From assembly GCA_014843695.1 (NCBI GenBank), contig CM026391.1, positions 42,136,598 through 42,200,597 of the forward strand: a stretch of DNA of 64,000 nucleotides, in the 5' to 3' direction. This document shows positions 13,801 to 27,270 of the stretch, one piece after another; positions within the stretch are counted from its first letter, which is position 1, and each line of letters starts with the position of its first letter. Made by a program: the position numbers and the translations under genes. This stretch comes from Archivesica marissinica (taxonomy: Eukaryota > Mollusca > Bivalvia > Venerida > Vesicomyidae). The notes below the pieces were generated by a model that did not search any database, had not been told where the DNA came from, and saw only the letters and a program-made list of their open reading frames with translations.

Positions 13801-16800
13801 NNNNNNNNNNNNNNNNNNNNNNNNNNNNNNNNNNNNNNNNNNNNNNNNNNNNNNNNNNNNNNNNNNNNNNNNNNNNNNNNNNNNNNNNNNNNNNNNNNNN
13901 NNNNNNNNNNNNNNNNNNNNNNNNNNNNNNNNNNNNNNNNNNNNNNNNNNNNNNNNNNNNNNNNNNNNNNNNNNNNNNNNNNNNNNNNNNNNNNNNNNNN
14001 NNNNNNNNNNNNNNNNNNNNNNNNNNNNNNNNNNNNNNNNNNNNNNNNNNNNNNNNNNNNNNNNNNNNNNNNNNNNNNNNNNNNNNNNNNNNNNNNNNNN
14101 NNNNNNNNNNNNNNNNNNNNNNNNNNNNNNNNNNNNNNNNNNNNNNNNNNNNNNNNNNNNNNNNNNNNNNNNNNNNNNNNNNNNNNNNNNNNNNNNNNNN
14201 NNNNNNNNNNNNNNNNNNNNNNNNNNNNNNNNNNNNNNNNNNNNNNNNNNNNNNNNNNNNNNNNNNNNNNNNNNNNNNNNNNNNNNNNNNNNNNNNNNNN
14301 NNNNNNNNNNNNNNNNNNNNNNNNNNNNNNNNNNNNNNNNNNNNNNNNNNNNNNNNNNNNNNNNNNNNNNNNNNNNNNNNNNNNNNNNNNNNNNNNNNNN
14401 NNNNNNNNNNNNNNNNNNNNNNNNNNNNNNNNNNNNNNNNNNNNNNNNNNNNNNNNNNNNNNNNNNNNNNNNNNNNNNNNNNNNNNNNNNNNNNNNNNNN
14501 NNNNNNNNNNNNNNNGCACCATTCTGGCAACATTCTCCCACTACGCAGCGCATTGGTACCCAAATACATGCACCATTCTGGCAGCATTCTCCCACTATGC
14601 AGCGCATTGGTACCCAAATACATGCACCATTCTGGCAGCATTCTCCCACTATGCAGCGCATTGGTACCCAAATACATGCACCATTCTCCCACTATGCAGC
14701 GCATTGATACCCAAATACATGCACCATTCTGGCAGCATTCTCCCACTACGCAGCGGGTTGGTACCCAAATACATGCACCATTCTGGCAGCATTCTCCCAC
14801 TATGCAGCGCATTGGTACCCAAATACATGCACCATTCTCCCACTACGCAGCGCATTGGTACCCAAATACATGCACCATTCTGGCAGCATTCTCCCACTAT
14901 GCAGCGTGTTGGTACCCAAATACATGCACCATTCTGGCAGCATTCTCCCACTATGCAGCGCATTGGTACCCAAATACATGCACCATTCTGGAGCATTCTC
15001 CCACTATGCAGCGGGTTGGTACCCAAATACATGCACCATTCTGGCAGCATTCTCCCACTATGCAGCGCATTGGTACCCAAATACATGCAGCATTCTGGCA
15101 GCATTCTCCCACTATGCAGTGCATTGATACCCAAATACATGCACCATTCTCCCACTATGCAGCGCATTGGTACCCAAATACATGCACCATTCTGGCAACA
15201 TTCTTCCACTACGCAGCGGGTTGGTACCCAAATACATGCACCATTCTGGCAGCATTCTCCCACTACGCAGCGGGTTGGTACCCAAATACATGCACCATTC
15301 TGGCAGCATTCTCCCACTACGCAGCGCATTGGTACCCAAATACATGCACCATTCTCCCACTATGCAGCGCATTGTTACCCAAATACATGCACCATTCTGG
15401 CAGCATTCTCCCACTATGCAGCGCATTGGTACCCAAATACATGCAGCATTCTGGCAGCATTCTCCCACTATGCAGTGCATTGATACCCAAATACATGCAC
15501 CATTCTCCCACTATGCAGCGCATTGGTACCCAAATACATGCACCATTCTGGCAACATTCTTCCACTACGCAGCTGGTTGGTACCCATATACATGCACCAT
15601 TCTGGCAGCATTCTCCCACTACGCAGCGGGTTGGTACCCAAATACATGCACCATTCTCGCAGCATTCTCCCACTATGCAGCGGGTTGGTACCCAAATACA
15701 TGCAGCATTCTCCCACTACGCAGCGGGTTGGTACCCAAATACATGCACCATTCTGGCAGCATTCTCCCACTATGCAGCGCATTGGTACCCAAATACATGC
15801 ACCATTCTGGCAACATTCTCCCACTACGCAGCGCATTGGTACCCAAATACATGCACCATTCTGGCAGCATTCTCCCACTATGCAGCGGGTTGGTACCCAA
15901 ATACATGCACCATTCTGGCAGCATTCTCCCACTATGCAGCGGGTTGGTACCCAAATACATGCACCATTCTGGCAGCATTCTCCCACTATGCAGCGCATTG
16001 GTACCCAAATACATGCACCATTCTGGCAGCATTCTCCCACTATGCAGCGCATTGATACCCAAATACATGCACCATTCTGGCAGCATTCTCCCACTATGCA
16101 GCGCATTGGTACCCAAATACATGCACCATTCTGGCAGCATTCTCCCACTATGCAGCGCATTGTACCCAAATACATGCACCATTCTGGCAGCATTCTCCCA
16201 CTATGCAGCGCATTGGTACCCAAATACATGCACCATTCTGGCAACATTCTCCACTATGCAGCGGGTTGGTACCCAAATACATGCACCATTCTGGCAGCAT
16301 TCTCCCACTACGCAGCGTGTTGGTACCCAAATACATGCACCATTCTGGCAGCATTCTCACACTATGCAGCGCATTGATACCCAAATACATGCACCATTCT
16401 GGCAGTATTCTCCCACTACGCAGCGGGTTGGTACCCAAATACATGCACCATTCTGGCAGCATTCTCCCACTATGCAGCGCATTGATACCCAAATACATGC
16501 ACATTCGGCAGCATTCTCCCACTATGCAGCGCATTGATACCCAAATACATGCACCATTCTGGCAACATTCTCCCACTATGCAGCGGGTTGGTACCCTAAT
16601 ACATGCACCATTCTCCCACTACGCAGCGCATTGGTACCCAAATACATGCACCATTCTGGCAACATTCTTCCACTACGCAGCGGGTTGGTACCCAAATACA
16701 TGCACCATTCTGGCAGCATTCTCCCACTACGCAGCGGGTTGGTACCCAAATACATGCACCATTCTGGCAGCATTCTCCCACTATGCAGCGCATTGATACC

Positions 16801-19800
16801 CAAATACATGCACCATTCTGGCAGCATTCTCCCACTATGCAGCGCATTGATACCCAAATACATGCACCATTCTGGCACATTCTCCCACTATGCAGCGCAT
16901 TGGTACCCAAATACATGCACCATTCTGGCAGTATTCTCCCACTATGCAGCGGGTTGGTACCCAAATACATGCACCATTCTGGCAGCATTCTCCCACTATG
17001 CAGCGCATTGATACCCAAATACATGCACCATTCTGGCAGCATTCTCCCACTATGCAGCGCATTGATACCCAAATACATGCACCATTCTGGCAACATTCTC
17101 CCACTATGCAGCGGGTTGGTACCCTAATACATGCACCATTCTCCCACTATGCAGCGCATTCGTACCCAAATACATGCACCATTCTGGCAGCATTCTCCCA
17201 CTATGCAGCGCATTGGTACCCAAATACATGCACCATTCTGGCACCATTCTTCCACTATGCAGCGCATTGGTACCCAAATACATGCACCATTCTGGCAACA
17301 TTCTTCCACTACGCAGCGGGTTGGTACCCAAATACATGCACCATTCTGGCAGCATTCTCCCACTACGCAGCGGGTTGGTACCCAAATACATGCACCATTC
17401 TGGCAGCATTCTCCCACTATGCAGCGCATTGATACTCAAATACATGCACCATTCTGGCAGCATTCTCCCACTATGCAGCGCATTGATACCCAAATACATG
17501 CACCATTCTGGCAACATTCTCCCACTATGCAGCGCATTGGTACCCAAATACATGCACCATTCTGGCAGCATTCTCCCACTATGCAGCGCATTGGTACCCA
17601 AATACATGCACCATTCTGGCAGCATTCTCCCACTATGCAGCGCATTGGTACCCAAATACATGCACCATTCTGGCAACATTCTTCCACTATGCAGCGGGTT
17701 GGTACCCAAATACATGCACCATTCTGGCAGCATTCTCCCACTACGCAGCGTGTTGGTACCCAAATACATGCACCATTCTGGCAGCATTCTCCCACTATGC
17801 AGCGCATTGATACCCAAATACATGCACCATTCTGGCAGTATTCTCCCACTACGCAGCGGGTTGGTACCCAAATACATGCACCATTCTGGCAGCATTCTCC
17901 CACTATGCAGCGCATTGATACCCAAATACATGCACCATCTGGCAGCATTCTCCCACTATGCAGCGCATTGTACCAAATACATGCACCATTCTGGCAGCAT
18001 TCTCCCACTATGCAGCGCATTGGTACCCAAATACATGCACCATTCTGGCAGCATTCTCCCACTACGCAGCGCGTTGGTACCCAAATACATGCACCATTCT
18101 GGCAGCATTCTCCCACTATGCAGCGGGTTGGTACCCAAATACATGCACCATTCTGGCAGCATTCTCCCACTACGCAGCGGGTTGGTACCCAAATACATGC
18201 ACCATTCTGGCAGCATTCTCCCACTATGCAGCGCATTGATACCCAAATACATGCACCATTCTGGCAGCATTCTCCCACTATGCAGCGCATTGATACCCAA
18301 ATACATGCACCATTCTGGCAACATTCTCCCACTATGCAGCGGGTTGGTACCCTAATACATGCACCATTCTCCCACTACGCAGCGCATTGGTACCCAAATA
18401 CATGCACCATTCTGGCAACATTCTTCCACTACGCAGCGGGTTGGTACCCAAATACATGCACCATTCTGGCAGCATTCTCCCACTACGCAGCGGGTTGGTA
18501 CCCAAATACATGCACCATTCTGGCAGCATTCTCCCACTATGCAGCGCATTGATACCCAAATACATGCACCATTCTGGCAGCATTCTCCCACTATGCAGCG
18601 CATTGATACCCAAATACATGCACCATTCTGGCAACATTCTCCCACTATGCAGCGCATTGGTACCCAAATACATGCACCATTCTGGCAGTATTCTCCCACT
18701 ACGCAGCGGGTTGGTACCCAAATACATGCACCATTCTGGCAGCATTCTCCCACTATGCAGCGCATTGATACCCAAATACATGCACCATTCTGGCAGCATT
18801 CTCCCACTATGCAGCGCATTGATACCCAAATACATGCACCATTCTGGCAACATTCTCCCACTATGCAGCGGGTTGGTACCCTAATACATGCACCATTCTC
18901 CCACTATGCAGCGCATTCGTACCCAAATACATGCACCATTCTGGCAGCATTCTCCCACTATGCAGCGCATTGGTACCCAAATACATGCACCATTCTGGCA
19001 CCATTCTTCCACTATGCAGCGCATTGGTACCCAAATACATGCACCATTCTGGCAACATTCTTCCACTACGCAGCGGGTTGGTACCCAAATACATGCACCA
19101 TTCTGGCAGCATTCTCCCACTACGCAGCGGGTTGGTACCCAAATACATGCACCATTCTGGCAGCATTCTCCCACTATGCAGCGCATTGATACTCAAATAC
19201 ATGCACCATTCTGGCAGCATTCTCCCACTATGCAGCGCATTGATACCCAAATACATGCACCATTCTGGCAACATTCTCCCACTATGCAGCGCATTCGTAC
19301 CCAAATACATGCACCATTCTGGCAGCATTCTCCCACTATGCAGCGCATTGGTACCCAAATACATGCACCATTCTGGCAACATTCTTCCACTATGCAGCGG
19401 GTTGGTACCCAAATACATGCATCATTCTGGCAGCATTCTCCCACTACGCAGCGTGTTGGTATCCAAATACATGCACCATTCTGGCAGCATTCTCACACTA
19501 TGCAGCGCATTGATACCCAAATACATGCACCATTCTGGCAGTATTCTCCCACTACGCAGCGGGTTGGTACCCAAATACATGCACCATTCTGGCAGCATTC
19601 TCCCACTATGCAGCGCATTGATACCCAAATACATGCACCATTCTGGCAGCATTCTCCCACTAAGCAGCGGGTTGGTACCCAAATACATGCACCATTCTGG
19701 CAGCATTCTCCCACTATGCAGCGCATTGATACCCAAATACATGCACCATTCTGGCAGCATTCTCCCACTATGCAGCGCATTGATACCCAAATACATGCAC

Positions 19801-22800
19801 CATTCTGGAAACATTCTCCCACTATGCAGCGCATTGGTACCCAAATACATGCACCATTCTGGCAGTATTCTCCCACTACGCAGCGGGTTGGTACCCAAAT
19901 ACATGCACCATTCTGGCAGCATTCTCCCACTATGCAGCGCATTGATACCCAAATACATGCACCATTCTGGCAGCATTCTCCCACTATGCAGCGCATTGAT
20001 ACCCAAATACATGCACCATTCTGGCAACATTCTCCCACTATGCAGCGGGTTGGTACCCAAATACATGCACCATTCTCCCACTACGCAGCGCATTGGTACC
20101 CAAATACATGCACCATTCTGGCAACATTCTTCCACTACGCAGCGGGTTGGTACCCAAATACATGCACCATTCTGGCAGCATTCTCCCACTACGCAGCGGG
20201 TTGGTACCCAAATACATGCACCATTCTGGCAGCATTCTCCCACTACGCAGCGCATTGATACCCAAATACATGCACCATTCTGGCAGCATTCTCCCACTAT
20301 GCAGCGCATTGATACCCAAATACATGCACCATTCTGGCAACATTCTCCCACTATGCAGCGCATTGGTACCCAAATACATGCACCATTCTGGCAGCATTCT
20401 CCCACTATGCAGCGCATTGGTACCCAAATACATGCACCATTCTGGCAGCATTCTCCCACTATGCAGCGCATTGGTACCCAAATACATGCACCATTCTGGC
20501 AGCATTCTCCCACTATGCAGCGCATTGGTACCCAAATACATGCACCATTCTGGCAACATTCTTCCACTATGCAGCGGGTTGGTACCCAAATACATGCACC
20601 ATTCTGGCAGCATTCTCCCACTACGCAGCGGGTTGGTACCCAAATACATGCACCATTCTGGCAGCATTCTCCCACTATGCAGCGCATTGGTACCCAAATA
20701 CATGCACCATTCTGGCAGATTCTCCCACTACGCAGCGGGTTGGTACCCAAATACATGCACCATTCTGGCAGCATTCTCCCACTATGCAGCGCATTGATAC
20801 CCAAATACATGCACCATTCTGGCAGCATTCTCCTACTATGCAGCACATTGATACCCAAATACATGCACCATTCTGGCAACATTCTCCCACTATGCAGCGG
20901 GTTGGTACCCTAATACATGCACCATTCTCCCACTACGCAGCGGGTTGGTACCCAAATACATGCACCATTCTGGCAGCATTCTCCCACTACGCAGCGGGTT
21001 GGTACCCAAATACATGCACCATTCTGGCAGCATTCTCCCACTATGCAGCGCATTGGTACCCAAATACATGCACCATTCTGGCAGCATTCTCCCACTACGC
21101 AGCGCATTGGTACCCAAATACATGCACCATTCTGGCAGCATTCTCCCACTATGCAGCGCATTGGTACCCAAATACATGCACTATTCTCCCACTATGCAGC
21201 GCATTGTTACCCAAATACATGCAGCATTCTGGCAGCATTCTCCCACTATGCAGCGCATTGGTACCCAAATACATGCAGCATTCTGGCAGCATTCTGGCAG
21301 CATTCTCCCACTATGCAGCGCATTGGTACTCAAATACATGCACCATTCTCCCACTATGCAGCGCATTGGTACCCAAATACATGCACCATTCTGGCAACAT
21401 TCTTCCACTACGCAGCGGGTTGGTACCCAAATACATGCACCATTCTGGCAGCATTCTCCCACTACGCAGCGGGTTGGTACCCAAATACATGCACCATTCT
21501 GGCAGCATTCTCCCACTATGCAGCGGGTTGGTACCCAAATACATGCAGCATTCTCCCACTACGCAGCGGGTTGGTACCCAAATACATGCACCATTCTGGC
21601 AGCATTCTCCCACTATGCAGCGCATTGATACCCAAATACATGCACCATTCTGGCAGCATTCTCCCACTATGCAGCGCATTGATACCCAAATACATGCACC
21701 ATTCTGGCAACATTCTCCCACTATGCAGCGGGTTGGTACCCTAATACATGCACCATTCTCCCACTATGCAGCGGGTTGGTACCCAAATACATGCACCATT
21801 CTGGCAGCATTCTCCCACTATGCAGTGCATTGATACCCAAATACATGCACCATTCTCCCACTATGCAGCGCATTGGTACCCAAATACATGCACCATTCTG
21901 GCAACATTCTCCCACTACGCAGCGGGTTGGTACCCAAATACATGCACCATTCTGGCAGCATTCTCCCACTACGCAGCGGATTGGTACCCAAATACATGCA
22001 CCATTCTGGCAGCATTCTCCCACTATGCAGCGCATTGGTACCCAAATACATGCACCATTCTCCCACTATGCAGCGCATTGTTACCCAAATACATGCACCA
22101 TTCTGGCAGCATTCTCCCACTATGCAGCGCATTGGTACCCAAATACATGCAGCATTCTGGCAGCATTCTCCCACTATGCAGTGCATTGATACCCAAATAC
22201 ATGCACCATTCTCCCACTATGCAGCGCATTGGTACCCAAATACATGCACCATTCTGGCAACATTCTTCCACTACGCAGCTGGTTGGTACCCAAATACATG
22301 CACCATTCTGGCAGCATTCTCCCACTACGCAGCGGGTTGGTACCCAAATACATGCACCATTCTGGCAGCATTCTCCCACTATGCAGCGGGTTGGTACCCA
22401 AATACATGCAGCATTCTCCCACTACGCAGCGGGTTGGTACCCAAATACATGCACCATTCTGGCAGCATTCTCCCACTATGCAGCGCATTGGTACCCAAAT
22501 ACATGCACCATTCTGGCAACATTCTCCCACTACGCAGCGCATTGGTACCCAAATACATGCACCATTCTGGCAGCATTCTCCCACTATGCAGCGCATTGGT
22601 ACCCAAATACATGCACCATTCTGGCAGCATTCTCCCACTATGCAGCGCATTGGTACCCAAATACATGCACCATTCTGGCAGCATTCTCCCACTATGCAGC
22701 GCATTGGTACCCAAATACATGCACCATTCTGGCAGCATTCTCCCACTATGCAGCGCATTGGTACCCAAATACATGCACCATTCTGGCAGCATTCTTCCAC

Positions 22801-25400
22801 TATGCAGCGCATTGGTACCCAAATACATGCACCATTCTGGCAACATTCTTCCACTACGCAGCGGGTTGGTACCCAAATACATGCACCATTCTGGCAGCAT
22901 TCTCCCACTACGCAGCGGGTTGGTACCCAAATACATGCACCATTCTGGCAGCATTCTCCCACTATGCAGCGCATTGATACCCAAATACATGCACCATTCT
23001 GGCAGCATTCTCCCACTATGCAGCGCATTGATACCCAAATACATGCACCATTCTGGCAGCATTCTCCCACTATGCAGCGCATTGGTACCCAAATACATGC
23101 ACCATTCTGGCAGCATTCTCCCACTATGCAGCGCATTGGTACCCAAATACATGCACCATTCTGGCAGCATTCTCCCACTATGCAGCGCATTGGTACCCAA
23201 ATACATGCACCATTCTGGCAACATTCTTCCACTACGCAGCGGGTTGGTACCCAAATACATGCACCATTCTGGCAGCATTCTCTCACTACGCAGCGGGTTG
23301 GTACCCAAATACATGCACCATTCTGGCAGCATTCTCACACTATGCAGCGCATTGATACCCAAATACATGCACCATTCTGGCAGTATTCTCCCACTACGCA
23401 GCGGGTTGGTATCCAAATACATGCACCATTCTGGCAGCATTCTCCCACTATGCAGCGCATTGATACCCAAATACATGCACCATTCTGGCAGCATTCTCCC
23501 ACTATGCAGCGCATTGATACCCAAATACATGCACCATTCTGGCAGCATTCTCCCACTATGCAGCGCATTGGTACCCAAATACATGCACCATTCTGGCAGC
23601 ATTCTCCCACTATGCAGCGCATTGGTACCCAAATACATGCACCATTCTGGCAGCATTCTCCCACTACGCAGCGGGTTGGTACCCAAATACATGCACCATT
23701 CTGGCAGCATTCTCCCACTATGCAGCGCGTTGGTACCCAAATACATGCACCATTCTGGCAGCATTCTCCCACTACGCAGCGGGTTGGTACCCAAATACAT
23801 GCACCATTCTGGCAGCATTCTCCCACTATGCAGCGGGTTGGTACCCAAATACATGCACCATTCTGGCAGCATTCTCCCACTATGCAGCGCATTGGTACCC
23901 AAATACATGCACCATTCTGGCAGCATTCTCCCACTATGCAGCGCATTGGTACCCAAATACATGCACCATTCTGGCAACATTCTTCCACTACGCAGCGGGT
24001 TGGTACCCAAATACATGCACCATTCTGGCAGCATTCTCCCACTACGCAGCGGGTTGGTACCCAAATACATGCACCATTCTGGCAGCATTCTCACACTATG
24101 CAGCGCATTGATACCCAAACACATGCACCATTCTGGCAGTATTCTCCCACTACCCAGCGGGTTGGTATCCAAATACATGCATCATTCTGGCAACATTCTC
24201 CCACTATGCAGCACATTGGTACCCAAATACATGCACCATTCTGGCAGCATTCTCCCACTATGCAGCGCATTGGTACCCAACTACATGCACCATTCTGGCA
24301 GCATTCTCCCACTATGCAGCGCATTGGTACCCAAATACATGCACCATTCTGGCAGCATTCTCCCACTATGCAGCGCATTGGTACCCAAATATATGCACCA
24401 TTCTGGCAACATTCTTCCACTACGCAGCGGGTTGGTACCCAAATACATGCACCATTCTGGCAGCATTCTCGCACTACGCAGCGGGTTGTTACCCAAATAC
24501 ATGCACCATTCTGGCAGCATTCTCCCACTATGCAGCGCATTGGTACCCAAATACATGCAGCATTCTGGCAGCATTCTCCCACTATGCAGTGCATTGATAC
24601 CCAAATACATGCACCATTCTCCCACTATGCAGCGCATTGGTACCCAAATACATGCACCATTCTGGCAACATTTTTCCACTACGCTGCGGGTTGGTACCCA
24701 AATACATGCACCATTCTGGCAGCATTCTCCCACTACGCAGCGGGTTGGTACCCAAATACATGCACCATTCTGGCAGCATTCTCCCACTATGCAGCGGGTT
24801 GGTACCCAAATACATGCAGCATTCTCCCACTACGCAGCGGGTTGGTACTCAAATACATGCACCATTCTGGCAGCATTCTCCCACTATGCAGCGCATTGGT
24901 ACCCAAATACATGCAACATTCTGACAACATTCTCCCACTACGCAGTGCATTGGTACCCAAATACATGCACCATTCTGGCAACATTCTCCTACTACGCAGC
25001 GGGTTGGTACCCAAATACATGCACCATTCTGGCAGCATTCTCCCACTATGCAGCGGGTTGGTACCCAAATACATGCACCATTCTGGCAGCATTCTCCCAC
25101 TATGCAGCGCATTGGTACCCAAATACATGCACCATTCTGGCAGCATTCTCCCACTATGCAGCGGGTTGGTACCCAAATACATGCACCATTCTGGCAGCAT
25201 TCTCCCACTACGCAGCGGGTTAGTACCCAAATACATGCACCATTCTGGCAGGATTCTCCCACTATGCAGCGCATTGATACCCAAATACATGCACCATTCT
25301 GGCTGCATTCTCCCACTACGCAGTGGGTTGGTACCCAAATACATGCACCATTCTGGCTGCATTCTCCCAATACGCAGCGGGTTGGTACCCAAATACACAC
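1895..25400. repeat. 54-bp tandem satellite (array B), over 400 units, with 43-bp short units
   Basis: The consensus unit combines ctcccactatgcagcg, a g/c-variable gcattgg or gggttgg, ggtacccaaatacatgcac, and cattctggcagcattctccc. Nearly every unit carries a KpnI site (ggtacc). Dozens of units are shortened to 43 bp by losing 11 bp between two cattct words, giving 'gcaccattctccc'. Main variants are cgcagcggg against tgcagcgca, 'caacattc' against 'cagcattc', gatacc for ggtacc, and catgcagcat for catgcaccat. The array is interrupted only by the assembly gap. Because 54 is 18 codons, it is open in several frames on both strands for up to a thousand codons, with an 18-residue protein period; the short units merely switch frame. 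I treat none of this as coding. Edges are at 'aaatagtattctccc' (left) and 'caaatacacacaccaatac' (right). Confidence 0.98.
13516..14515. other. Assembly gap of exactly 1000 N inside array B
   Basis: Unbroken N from 13516 to 14515, exactly 1000 characters, with 54-bp units on both sides. The round number suggests a placeholder for a gap of unknown size, so the true array length is not known from this window. Confidence 0.99.
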
Positions 25401-25770
25401 ACCAATACACGTATTTATTATCAATGATCTGGATTGTCAGTCATACCATTATGCAACCGGTCTGAAAACATATTTATAATCAGCCAATTATACAAAAGTG
25501 ATCAGGCAGCATCAATTTCAACTACAAATATGGCATAAATGAACCATATTTGTGCAACTTTGGCCCACTTACATATTGTTTTCAACATGCGTAAGTCTTT
25601 TTAACGGTGTAGTCCTATTGTTCCCACTCATATAAAATTAGGTAAAAACGGGTGTGGGACGGATAGACATGCAGAATGTGTTTAAGAGTGTTTAAGATCA
25701 AATACAATCAAACGGACATACAGACACGCAGACAGACAGCAACAGTGAGCAACTATATATATATACATAC
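25401..25770. other. Unique sequence right of array B, no gene recognised
   Basis: The 54-bp repeat decays within about 20 bp and AT-rich single-copy sequence follows. On the minus strand this is the stretch directly downstream of the splice donor of the exon at 25771-25854, so it would be intron of that gene. Nothing else was recognised. Confidence 0.5.
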
Positions 25771-25854
25771 CATGAACCTGTAACCACCAACAACAAGACT
25801 TTGTCCAACGCGTTTGTTGCGGACAAACTCAATTTGAACTTGTGCATTCGCCAT
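25771..25854 (-). CDS. Candidate first coding exon of a FLYWCH-type protein
   Basis: On the minus strand an ATG at 25854 opens 28 codons that end exactly at a good splice donor (ATG then gtatgt, 25770-25765). The peptide contains FVRNKRVGQSLVVGGYRFM, which resembles the start of a FLYWCH zinc finger (F...R.G..L...GYRF). No continuation exon was found before the 54-bp array, which begins about 370 bp further in the direction of transcription. The source could be a host FLYWCH gene or the first exon of a MULE transposase, since FLYWCH fingers head many of those; the MULE at 59.4-61.8 kb has one. The exon is short, so chance similarity is possible. Confidence 0.35.
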
Positions 25855-26097
25855 AACTTTAAGTTGTATGCATATGACATATATGTCTACTGGACAACAG
25901 CAAGTGGGAATAAAAGGATTAAACCTTTTTAACTACTATGATATTAAACCTGCGAGAATGGGAAAATAAAACAGATACCTCAAAATACCACTTTCTGACT
26001 GGCAGACTGTGAGTTATGGCCAACCAGTTTCTGTGTACATCATAATCAGTTGACTTGCTGAAAATACCAAGTCACGAAATTATGCTAAGCTGTTGTA

Positions 26098-26371
26098 TTT
26101 ATTTATTTATTTATATTTCCGGTTTTACGCCTGCATCAGCACCATTTCGGGCTATATCACCGGCGGGCAGTTTATTTAACAACACCTTTCCTGGGCAGGC
26201 TCCAGCGGTTAACCAGTACTTGGGTGCCCCAACCTCCGTAAAAAAACTGCCAACTTTTTCATATAAATGAGACACGGCCTGAACGGGGCTCGAACCCGTG
26301 ACCATCAGTGATGATAGGTTACAGTGGTATACAAGTCAGCGACCTTAACCACTCGACCACGGAGGCGGACT
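26098..26371 (-). mobile_element. tRNA-derived SINE with perfect 13-bp target-site duplication
   Basis: Reading leftwards from 26371, the head is tRNA-like. The A box TGGTCGAGTGG (complement of 26349-26359) and B box GGTTCGAGCCC (complement of 26286-26296) have the spacing of a tRNA-Ser/Leu-like promoter. A body of about 170 bp follows. The 3' tail is a short taaa/ttta tetranucleotide run (26098-26115). The 13-bp word ctaagctgttgta occurs immediately on both sides, at 26085-26097 and 26372-26384, which defines the insertion exactly. The intact head and tail and identical duplications suggest a fairly recent copy. I could not assign it to a named SINE family. Confidence 0.88.
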
Positions 26372-26652
26372 CTAAGCTGTTGTAAACTTTTTAACTGTAT
26401 TGGAGTTAACTGCATGGCTCATTCTAGAGGGAGACATGGGCGAAATAGTCGCCCTAGGGACCCTGACTTTGCCCACTGGAGGCCTCACTTCTCCCATAAA
26501 AATAAACATTTTGTTTACAATTTTCATACAAAATGTTGTCCAGTAAGATACAATGGCCATTATCAAGCACTCCTTTTATTCAGATGTTGTATTTAATGTG
26601 TATTTTAACATTATTTTGGTGAAAATTATTTAATACAATTTAAGAATGCCAT

Positions 26653-26931
26653 CACACTTCTCCCAAACATTTTGACCTAGGATGAGACCTGGTAAGACTG
26701 CTGGGTGGAACCAGGAAACACCCACCTGATACGATCTCACATACTCACACTTCTCCCAAACATTTTGATCTAGGATGAGACCTGGTAAGACTGCTGGGTG
26801 GAACCAGGAAACACCCACCTGATACAATCTCACATACTCACACTTCTCCCAAACATTTTGATCTAGGATGAGACCTGGTATGGCTGCTGGATGAACCAGG
26901 AAACACGCACCTGATACGATCTCACATACAC
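26653..26931. repeat. 93-bp tandem repeat, 3 copies
   Basis: cacacttctcccaaacattt starts at 26653, 26746 and 26839, a period of exactly 93 bp. Copies one and two differ at single bases and the third is slightly more diverged. The period is 31 codons, so the minus strand is open across all three copies; this is probably incidental. Confidence 0.93.
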
Positions 26932-27154
26932 CAAAGCCGGGCACCAAACTTAGGTCGCATTGGAGCAGTTAGTTAACTGGACATTTACAGTTACAAACAG
27001 AACATTATTTTCATTAAACATCTACAATAAATAGCAGTATCTTGCTTGCTCTCTAAAAATAGAATACCAAAATGCAACAGGCTTAACTATTAAATACAGT
27101 CAAACTTTTAGTATTTATTCATATTTTATTGCAAATCAATAGTACATATGTCAT

Positions 27155-27270
27155 ACACAACAATACAATACAATACAATACAATACACAACAATACAATA
27201 CAATACAATACAATACACAACAATACAATACAATACAATACAATACACAACAATACAATACAATACAATG
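27155..27270. repeat. CAATA microsatellite with 30-bp higher-order period
   Basis: Pentamers caata are grouped into 30-bp blocks. Each block has one cacaa variant (caatacacaa at 27181, 27211 and 27241). The six-pentamer block, not the pentamer, has been the amplified unit. Confidence 0.93.

Noticed and set aside
1895..25400. Very long open frames (up to more than 1000 codons) on both strands in the 54-bp array, with an 18-residue protein period
   Set aside because: 54 bp is a multiple of three and the unit lacks stops in several frames, so open frames are a by-product. Several overlapping frames are equally open, short units switch frame without selection against it, and one 'protein' runs through the N gap.
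26280..26371. tRNA-Ser or tRNA-Leu gene on the minus strand
   Set aside because: Promoter boxes are tRNA-like, but no acceptor pairing is found and target duplications enclose a 274-bp SINE.
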